Assembly: GCA_046160865.1 (NCBI GenBank)
Contig: JBJXHG010000058.1
Coordinates: 1 to 28,854, forward strand
Reading direction: 5' to 3'
DNA from: JBJXHG01 sp046160865
GTDB lineage: Bacteria; Planctomycetota; UBA1135; GCA-002686595
DNA length: 28,854 nt
A model generated the notes under the pieces. It did no database searches. It was not told the DNA's origin and saw only the letters and a list, made by a program, of their open reading frames with translations. Positions 23,350-28,854 of this stretch are shown piece after piece; the first letter of the stretch is position 1; each line of letters opens with the position of its first letter. Both the position numbers and the translations under genes were made by a program.

Positions 23350-25048
23350 ACTTCACCTTCTGCTCCGCTTCCGCGACGTAGAACTCGGCCAGCGAAACCA
23401 TCTCGTCCCACTCGAGGTCGCGCGCGCGGATGATGCCGTTCGCGTCGATCAAGAAGGTCGTCGGAAAACCGCGCACCTTCCAGTTCTTGACGATCGAGTG
23501 CGTGGACGACTGCAAGAGGAACGCGCGGAACTCGGTCCCGAACTTCGCCATGTGCTCTTGGATTCGGCGTGGTGCGTTCGTGCCGATCGCGCCCCCGACG
23601 ACCACGAACGGCCGGCCGGCCAGCTTCTTCGCGAGATCGCCGCGACGCGGCGCGAGCGCGAGGCAGTTCTCGTCCTTGATCAGGAAGAAGTCGAGCAGCA
23701 CCACTTGGCCGCGGAAGTCCGCGAGCTTCATCTCGCGGCCGGAGAGATCGTTCTCGACGGTGACCTGCGCGGGCGATCCCGGTACCACCTGCTTCAATCG
23801 GTCGTGCGCTTTGCGTGCGGGCTCCGCGGCGGCGGTGCTCGGGAACTCGGTGTACGCGCGCGTGAAGAGCGCGAGCGCGCGCTCGTCGTTCGCCACGTCG
23901 CCGCGCGTGCTCGCGATCTCGCCACGCACCCACAGCGCGAGCGCGCGGATCTCCGGGTTCTCGCTGCGCTGCACGAGACCGTCGAGCACCGCTTCCGTGC
24001 GCTCGCCGGGCATGTGCTCCGCCTTCGCGTTCAGCTCGTACAGCGACGGGATCACCCACGTCGCCGAAGGAAACTCGTGGTACAGCACGCCGTGAAAGCG
24101 CACGAGCACTTCCATCGCGGGCTTCGCGGCCTTCGGGTAGACGGAGCCGAACGACTCGGCGATCTCCTGCATACCGAGCGACCAATCCGGCGTGCGCGCG
24201 AGTCGCAAGTGCGCGCTGTACACGTAGTCGATCCAACGCTTCGCGACGTCGTTGCCCGCGTCGGCCAGGGCCTTGAAGTGCGCGTGGAAGTCTTCGATCG
24301 GCTGCTCGGGCCACTCGGTGTGCGGCTTACCGGCCGCTTGCGCCGCCTCGACTGCGGAGAGCCATTCCGCTTCCGCAACGAGGAACTGCTCGTTCACGTC
24401 GGAGAGCAGCGCTTGCGCGGCGGTCTGGCTCGCGGAAGTGTGCGGATACTGCACGAGGATCGTGCGGAACAGTTCGGCGGCCTCGGCCTTGCGCGCGACA
24501 TCCTTCGTCTGGCCGCGCTCGGTGCGCACCCAGGCGGCGAGCCACAGCGCCTGCGCCTGCACCTCCATCGACGCGCTCTTCTCCTCGACGAATTGCGCGA
24601 GCGCGAGCGAAGTCGACTCGCCGAGCGCGTCGACCTGCCGCTGCACGCGCGACAGCGCAGCGAGCATCACGGCGTCGGTGGCCTTCTGCGCGAAGAGCTG
24701 CTCGAACGCCCACAATCCCTCGCGCGTCGCCTGCGCGCGATCGGGCAGGGCCGCGGCGAGGTTCTCGATGACCCAGATCAACGCGCCGGCGTCGCCGCGT
24801 TCCGCGATCGCGCGTGCGCGCGTGAAGTACGAGCGCGCCGGGTGCGGACCGAGCGTCTTCTCGTCCGCGCTCGGTGAGCGCGACTTGCGGTCGGTGTAGT
24901 TGCGCAGCGCGGCGGCGTACTCCTCGCTCAGCGTGCCCCAGCTCTCCTGGGCGATCGCTACGAAGGGACGCGGCGCGAGCGCGCTCGCGGTGGACGGGAG
25001 TGCCGTGGGCAGAACGAGGGACAGAGGCAGTGTGACGAGGATCAACAT
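23348..25048 (-). CDS. Exported protein with helical repeats and a TlpA-like thioredoxin domain lacking CxxC
   Basis: 566 residues from the ATG at 25048, chosen because it opens a signal peptide (MLILVTLPLSLVLPTALPS). Residues about 40-430 are Ala-rich helices of TPR-like character. The last 135 residues are a thioredoxin fold: GREMKLADFRGQVVLLDFF, then the active-site position, and finally RGFPTTFLIDANGIIRAR with the cis-Pro. Where TlpA has W-C-x-x-C this protein has D459-E-N-C462, so only the second cysteine remains. It cannot act as an ordinary dithiol oxidoreductase. It is a paralogue of the adjacent selenoprotein gene (same order: signal, helical part, thioredoxin domain), 59 bases downstream on the same strand, so the two probably form an operon. 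Confidence 0.8.
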   Translation of the reverse strand: MLILVTLPLSLVLPTALPSTASALAPRPFVAIAQESWGTLSEEYAAALRNYTDRKSRSPSADEKTLGPHPARSYFTRARAIAERGDAGALIWVIENLAAALPDRAQATREGLWAFEQLFAQKATDAVMLAALSRVQRQVDALGESTSLALAQFVEEKSASMEVQAQALWLAAWVRTERGQTKDVARKAEAAELFRTILVQYPHTSASQTAAQALLSDVNEQFLVAEAEWLSAVEAAQAAGKPHTEWPEQPIEDFHAHFKALADAGNDVAKRWIDYVYSAHLRLARTPDWSLGMQEIAESFGSVYPKAAKPAMEVLVRFHGVLYHEFPSATWVIPSLYELNAKAEHMPGERTEAVLDGLVQRSENPEIRALALWVRGEIASTRGDVANDERALALFTRAYTEFPSTAAAEPARKAHDRLKQVVPGSPAQVTVENDLSGREMKLADFRGQVVLLDFFLIKDENCLALAPRRGDLAKKLAGRPFVVVGGAIGTNAPRRIQEHMAKFGTEFRAFLLQSSTHSIVKNWKVRGFPTTFLIDANGIIRARDLEWDEMVSLAEFYVAEAEQKVK

Positions 25049-25107
25049 GGCGCGCCGATTCTCCGCGCGAGCGCGGTCGAAGTGAAGTGCGCGCCTACGT
25101 GCCCGGA

Positions 25108-26241
25108 TCAGCGCGGTGAGCCGGCGCCGGGCGCCGACTTGGAGGCGCGCAGCTCGCCGAGCAGCTGATCGACGGCCTTGTCCATCGCTTCGTCGCGCAC
25201 GCCGGTGAAGCGGATCCGGCCGTCCACGTCGAGGACGTAGATGGTCGGAAAGCTCGTGACGCCCCACGCGCGGCACCACGGGCCGCTGGTCGAGCCCTGC
25301 CACGAGCTGCGCCAGGTCACGCCGTGCTCACGCGCCTTGGCGAGGTACTCGTCCTTGCTCGCGTCGGTGTTCACGCCGATCAGCGCGAAGGGCTCGTTCT
25401 TCAAGCGCTCCACGAGCGCCTTTTCGTGCGGGATCATCGCACGACACGGCGGTCACCAGAATCCCCAGAAGTCGAGCACCACGACCTTGCCGCGGTAGTC
25501 CGACAACTTGAACTCTACGCCGTCGACGTCGGTGGTCGTGAAGTCGGGCGCGATCTGTCCGATCTGGAGATTGCGCAGCTGGTACAGCTTGCCACGTGCG
25601 CGCGCCGCGCTGTCCGTGTCCGGGTGTTCGGCAACGAGTTGGTCGAGCAACGCTTCCCCGCGCGCGGCGTGACCAGCACCGTTGCTGCTGGCCAGTGCGA
25701 AGCCTGCGTTGTACAGCGCCGCCGCGCGGATCGCGGGCTTGTTCGTGGCGCGCGCGATCGCCATGCACACGTCTTCGACGTCGGCGGCGGAGAGCGCGCG
25801 CGAGCTCACCTCCGCGCGCACTTCGCGCAGCACTTCCGTGATCCAGGCTTCGTCGGCGAAACGCCGCGCGAGCTCGCCGTACAGCGCGAGCTTGCGCTCT
25901 CGCAGCGCTTCGCCCGCAGCGCCGTCGGCGTTCGCGAATTGAATGCACCAACGCATTGCGCGCGGGTGCCCGTTCTTCGCCAGCGCGTCGAAGCGCGCGA
26001 AGAACTCGCCTTGCGGTCCGACCGGCCAGCTCGCCTGCGGCACGCCGCTCTCGCGCGCGGCGCGCAGCGCGTCGTCGTAGGCGCTCCAGCGCGCGATGAA
26101 CTGCTTGTGCAGCTCGACGAACGCCGCTTCGTCGCCGGAAACGATCGGCTGAACCTGCACCGCAGGCGCCGCCTGCGCGCGCGCGTCCACGGCTTGCGCG
26201 TCGAACACACCGGTGACGAGGATCGAGAGCAGGAGCAGCAT
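25108..26241 (-). CDS. Probable selenoprotein: exported TlpA-like thioredoxin with UxxC active site (TGA read as Sec263)
   Basis: Read as one frame with the TGA at 25455-25453 as selenocysteine it is 377 residues. It has a signal peptide (MLLLLSILVTGVFDAQA), a helical part (about 30-220), then a TlpA/AhpC-type domain: IGQIAPDFTTTDVDG, LSDYRGKVVVLDFWGFW, then Sec263-Pro-Pro-Cys266, RAMIPHEKALVERL, and VTSFPTIYVLDVDGRI with the cis-Pro. The TGA falls exactly on the first Cys of CxxC. The 114 sense codons after it are intact and strongly thioredoxin-like, and a SECIS-like stem-loop follows the TGA immediately. Without readthrough the product would stop two residues short of nothing useful and lose the whole catalytic site. 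Expected role: periplasmic thiol or peroxide redox chemistry. An ordinary gene finder would split it at the TGA. It is divergent from mqnC. Confidence 0.82.
25417..25451 (-). promoter_or_regulatory. Bacterial SECIS-like element directly after the in-frame TGA
   Basis: In the mRNA, counting from the base after UGA: outer stem CGCC (2-5) with GGCG (33-36), a 3x3 internal loop, inner 7-bp stem UCGUGCG (9-15) with CGCACGA (23-29), and apical loop AUGAUCC (16-22) with a G at 18. Window coordinates of the inner arms are 25444-25438 and 25430-25424. The position and size suit bacterial SECIS elements, whose apical loop lies roughly 16-37 bases after the UGA and carries an early G. Confidence 0.65.
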
Positions 26242-26278
26242 GGATCGGAGCGGCGACAGGCGCAGCGAGGGATCCTAC

Positions 26279-26284
26279 TATAAG
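26279..26284 (+). promoter_or_regulatory. Candidate -10 element of mqnC-mqnE
   Basis: TATAAG within tactataagg, ending 7 bases before the mqnC ATG at 26292. It implies a leaderless or nearly leaderless mRNA. A GCGACA at 26253-26258 is a poor -35 at 20 bases. The 50-base divergent gap must also hold the selenoprotein gene's promoter. Confidence 0.4.
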
Positions 26285-26291
26285 GCAGAGC

Positions 26292-27542
26292 ATGTCGAAC
26301 GGGACCCACTGTGCGGACGAAAGCTCCGCCGTCTGGCGCGCGCCGCGCGCGAGCGACGCCGCACGCGGTCCACAGGCGCGCGACATCGAGCGCATCGCCG
26401 CCAAGGTCGAGGCCGGCGAACGCATCGATGCGGCCGAAGCACTGCTGCTGCACGACGCTGCGGACATCGCGACGCTCGGCCGGCTCGCGGACCTCGTGCG
26501 CGCCCGCAAGCATCCGGATCCCGTCGTCACGTACATCGTCGACCGCAACCTGAACCCGACGAACGTGTGCATCACGGACTGCGGGTTCTGCGCGTTCTAC
26601 CGGCGTCCCGGCGCGGATGGCGCGTACGTCCTCACGCGCGAGCAGATCTACGCCAAGGTCGAGGAGACCGCGCGCCTCGGTGGCCGACAGCTCTTGATGC
26701 AAGGCGGCCACCACCCGTACCTCAAGACGGATTGGTGGTGCGCGCTGATCGCCGACCTGAAGGCGCGCTTTCCCGACGTCAATGCGCACGCGCTGTCCGC
26801 ACCCGAGCTCGATCACTTGTCGAAGCTCGACAAGCGGCCGGTGGAGCACGTGATCCGCGATCTCTTCGACGCGGGACTCGGCAGCGTGCCGGGCGCGGGC
26901 GCGGAGATCCTCGTCGAGCGCGTGCGCAAGGTGATCGCGCCGAAGAAGACGTCGACCGATCGCTGGCTCGACGTGCATCGCAAGGTGCACGAGTCCGGTT
27001 TGCGCTCGTCCGCGACGATGATGTTCGGACACGTGGAGACGAGCGCCGAGCGCATCGAGCACCTCGCCCGCCTGCGCGACTTGCAGGACGAGACCGGTGG
27101 GTTCACGGCCTTCGCGTGCTGGACGATGCAACCGGACGGCGTGCCGGAGGAGCACAAGTATCCGGAGAAGGCGACGCCGGGCGTCTACCTGCGCGTGCAA
27201 GCGCTCGCGCGGATCTTCCTCGACAACATCGACAACATCCAGACGAGCTACGTGACGCAAGGCGTCAAAATGGCGCAGGTCACGCTGCGCTTCGGTTGCA
27301 ACGATTTCGGCGGCACGATGCTCGAGGAGAACGTCGTGTCGGCTGCCGGCTGCTTCCACCTCGCCTCCGTGCAGAAGATCGAGCGCGCGATCGAGCGCGC
27401 CGGTTTCGCTCCGCGCCAGCGCAACAGCTGGTACGGCATCGTCGATCCGCGCCACGACGGAGTGTGCACGCCGAAGAATCGCGAGGGAGCGGCGACGCAT
27501 CGTGCGGCGCCGAGGACACGCGCGACCGAGGTGCGCGCGTGA
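26292..27542 (+). CDS. mqnC: Cyclic dehypoxanthinyl futalosine synthase MqnC
   Basis: 416 residues. This radical SAM enzyme cyclises dehypoxanthine futalosine in the futalosine route to menaquinone. NPTNVCITDCGFCAFYRRPG (88-107) holds the CxxxCxxC cluster ligands C93, C97 and C100. GGRQLLMQGGHHPYLKTDWW (about 128-147) is the MqnC-type substrate block. AGLGSVPGAGAEIL, ATMMFGHVET and GGFTAFACWTMQPDG follow in family order, as do the late GCNDFGGTMLEENV residues. The last 20 or so residues are an Arg/Ala-rich tail. Its TGA overlaps the mqnE GTG by 4 bases (GTGA), so the two genes are translationally coupled. mqnA, mqnB and mqnD are not in the window. Confidence 0.93.
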   Translation: MSNGTHCADESSAVWRAPRASDAARGPQARDIERIAAKVEAGERIDAAEALLLHDAADIATLGRLADLVRARKHPDPVVTYIVDRNLNPTNVCITDCGFCAFYRRPGADGAYVLTREQIYAKVEETARLGGRQLLMQGGHHPYLKTDWWCALIADLKARFPDVNAHALSAPELDHLSKLDKRPVEHVIRDLFDAGLGSVPGAGAEILVERVRKVIAPKKTSTDRWLDVHRKVHESGLRSSATMMFGHVETSAERIEHLARLRDLQDETGGFTAFACWTMQPDGVPEEHKYPEKATPGVYLRVQALARIFLDNIDNIQTSYVTQGVKMAQVTLRFGCNDFGGTMLEENVVSAAGCFHLASVQKIERAIERAGFAPRQRNSWYGIVDPRHDGVCTPKNREGAATHRAAPRTRATEVRA

Positions 27543-28696
27543 GTCCTGCGGTGACGTGCGCGAGCGAGCGCTCGGCCGACGATCGCTTGCGGGCGCTGGC
27601 GTCCGCTGCCGGTCTCGCCGACATCGCGGAGAGGGTGCTGCGCGCCGAGCGGCTCTCGCAAGGCGACGGGTTGCGGCTGTACCGCGCGGACTTGCACGCG
27701 GTCGGCGCACTCGCGAACCACGTGCGCGAGCGGCTGCACGGCGACGTCGCGTATTTCAACGTCAATCAGCACGTCAACTACACGAACATCTGCAACAAGC
27801 TGTGCCGCTTTTGCGCGTTCCAGCGCTTGCCGGGTCAAGCCGGCGCGTACTGGTGGACGCCCGAGCAGGCCGCGCAAAAGATCCGCGAGCAGCTCGGCGA
27901 GCCCGTGACCGAAGTGCACATGGTCGCGGGCATCCATCCGAAGCTCGAGTACGACTACTACCTCGAGCTCTTGCGCGCCGTGAAGGCCGCGCGGCCTGCG
28001 ATCCACATCAAGGCCTTCACGATGGTCGAGCTCGACCAGATCGCGAAGAAGGCCAAGAAGCCGCTCGCGGAAGTGCTGCCCGAACTGATCGCGGCCGGAC
28101 TCGGCTCGGTGCCGGGTGGTGGCGCGGAGATCTTTTCGGAGCGCGTGCGCCAAGCGACGTATCACCTGAAGATCAGCGGCGATCAGTGGCTGGACATCGC
28201 CCGCACCGTGCACCGCGCGGGCCTCAAGAGCAACTGCACGATGCTGCACGGCCACATCGAGACCATCGAAGAGCGGGTCGACCACCTCGATCGCTTGCGC
28301 CTCCTCCAAGATCAAACGGGCGGATTCCAGACGTACATCCCGCTCTCGTTCCATCCCGACAACAGCGAGATGGCCGACGTGCCGGGACCGACGGCGCTCG
28401 ACGAGCTGCGCGAGATCGCGGTCGGCCGCTTGATGCTCGACAACATTCCGCACATCAAGGCCTACTGGATCCTGATGGACGTGCCCATCGCGCAGCTCGC
28501 GCTCGCGTACGGCGCGGACGACGTCGACGGCACGGTGGTCGAGGAAAAGATCTACCACGAAGCCGGCGCGACGACGCCGCAGCGCGTGAAGCGCGCCGAG
28601 CTCGTGCAATGGATCCGCGATGCCGGTCGCGTGCCGGTCGAGCGCGACACGCTGTACAACGTGGTGTGGTCGGAGGCGGACGAACTCGCCGTGTGA
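27539..28696 (+). CDS. mqnE: Aminofutalosine synthase MqnE
   Basis: 385 residues from the GTG at 27539, which has GAGGTG about 5 bases upstream and overlaps the mqnC stop; a GTG at 27551 is an alternative. This radical SAM enzyme joins chorismate-derived enolpyruvyl benzoate to SAM to give aminodeoxyfutalosine. NVNQHVNYTNICNKLCRFCA (74-93) has the CxxxCxxC ligands C85, C89 and C92. EVHMVAGIHPKLEYDYYLEL (about 124-143) and IHIKAFTMVELDQIAKKAKK (about 154-173) are MqnE hallmarks. GLGSVPGGGAEIFSERVR, TMLHGHIETIEERVDHLDRL and FIPLSFHP-like IPLSFHPDNSEM follow. It ends in a small hairpin. Confidence 0.94.
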   Translation: MSPAVTCASERSADDRLRALASAAGLADIAERVLRAERLSQGDGLRLYRADLHAVGALANHVRERLHGDVAYFNVNQHVNYTNICNKLCRFCAFQRLPGQAGAYWWTPEQAAQKIREQLGEPVTEVHMVAGIHPKLEYDYYLELLRAVKAARPAIHIKAFTMVELDQIAKKAKKPLAEVLPELIAAGLGSVPGGGAEIFSERVRQATYHLKISGDQWLDIARTVHRAGLKSNCTMLHGHIETIEERVDHLDRLRLLQDQTGGFQTYIPLSFHPDNSEMADVPGPTALDELREIAVGRLMLDNIPHIKAYWILMDVPIAQLALAYGADDVDGTVVEEKIYHEAGATTPQRVKRAELVQWIRDAGRVPVERDTLYNVVWSEADELAV

Positions 28697-28698
28697 GT

Positions 28699-28716
28699 TT
28701 CGTCGTTGGCGACGAA
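28699..28716 (+). terminator. Hairpin after mqnE
   Basis: TTCGTCG at 28699-28705 and CGACGAA at 28710-28716 with loop ttgg, 3 bases after the stop codon. No T-run follows. Confidence 0.45.
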
Positions 28717-28854
28717 CGCATCTCGGTCGAAGCCTGCTCCACGTGGCGTCTAGTGTCCTGAGTCAGAAGTTCGCTCTCACCAAGGTCGAGATCGTCGTCG
28801 CTGGCAAGGCGCGAGGGTGCAGGCAACCTGTCAGGTTTCCGAACCCGAGCAACG
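28717..28854. other. Unassigned right edge
   Basis: 138 bases with no firm gene. A frame opens at a GTG at 28743 and runs to the edge (VASSVLSQKFALTKVEIVV...), but it is too short to judge. The stretch gtgtcctgagtcagaagttc at 28752-28771 looks like sequence found near some insertion-sequence ends, but I cannot confirm it. Confidence 0.25.

Noticed and set aside
25453..25455. TGA as a true stop, with two separate genes or a pseudogene
   Set aside because: The part before the TGA ends exactly at the active-site Trp and the part after begins with P-P-C in the same frame, with no other lesion and a stem-loop in SECIS position. Readthrough as Sec is the simpler reading.
25806..28609. Long minus-strand open frames across mqnC and mqnE
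   Set aside because: Shadows of the two radical SAM genes, which carry CxxxCxxC and all family blocks.
28752..28854. Insertion-sequence end at the right edge
   Set aside because: The gtgtcctgagtcag stretch feels familiar from such contexts, but no inverted repeat or transposase is visible within the window.

Overview
The window comes from a very GC-rich bacterium with strong G/C preference at third codon positions. The gene content suits a Planctomycetota-like organism: the futalosine menaquinone genes mqnC-mqnE, a lipoprotein built from YVTN-type propeller repeats, membrane-anchored phosphodiesterase and regulatory-like-domain proteins, and many genes with no strong Shine-Dalgarno site. That placement is inference. 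No rRNA, tRNA, transposase gene or CRISPR array was seen.

Layout. 1-1017 (-): a Tpt1/KptA-type RNA 2'-phosphotransferase with a long Arg/Gly-rich tail that runs off the left edge. 1253-1978 (+): MgtC/SapB membrane protein. 2098-4521 (-): membrane-associated phosphodiesterase/alkaline-phosphatase superfamily protein. 4820-5926 (+): membrane-anchored protein with carboxypeptidase-regulatory-like domains. 6010-7652 (-): a small hypothetical protein and a trans-sulfuration PLP enzyme. 8034-8513 (+): FabZ-like dehydratase. 8825-9661 (-): a Pus10-type tRNA pseudouridine synthase, a family best known from archaea and eukaryotes. 10214-12140 (+): lgt and an RNase HII-like protein. 12225-12842 (-): secreted hypothetical protein. 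13117-14445 (+): FAD-dependent oxidoreductase. 14724-17144 (+): a 14-repeat propeller lipoprotein. 17270-19722 (+): gamma-glutamyltransferase and a uracil-DNA glycosylase-like protein. 19905-20859 (+): a two-gene unit with an AbiEii-type nucleotidyltransferase, toxin-antitoxin-like. 20946-26241 (-): methyltransferase, glycyl-tRNA synthetase, and two related thioredoxin-fold secreted proteins. 26292-28696 (+): mqnC and mqnE with a 4-base overlap.

The strongest unusual signal is at 25108-26241. An in-frame TGA sits exactly where a TlpA-like thioredoxin should have the first cysteine of its CxxC motif (W-TGA-P-P-C). The frame stays open for another 114 codons that include the cis-Pro motif. A 7-bp stem-loop with a 7-nt loop, extended by a second 4-bp stem, starts one base after the TGA, as expected of a bacterial SECIS. 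This is best read as an undivided selenoprotein gene. Its neighbour is a paralogue in which the same position is Asp.

The second signal is a family of intergenic repeats. Four copies (about 2.01, 5.98, 8.59 and 10.02 kb), all in one orientation, share a 5' core of the type ACGGCGGGGACCCGTTGC. Three also share a 3' core 70-71 bases downstream. Each copy follows a strong hairpin, and three lie between the 3' ends of convergent genes. The same part of the window holds a triple 26-bp hairpin array and a 200-base stretch packed with perfect inverted repeats.

The third signal is two RNA enzymes more typical of archaea and eukaryotes (KptA and Pus10) within 10 kb of each other, both with unusual features.
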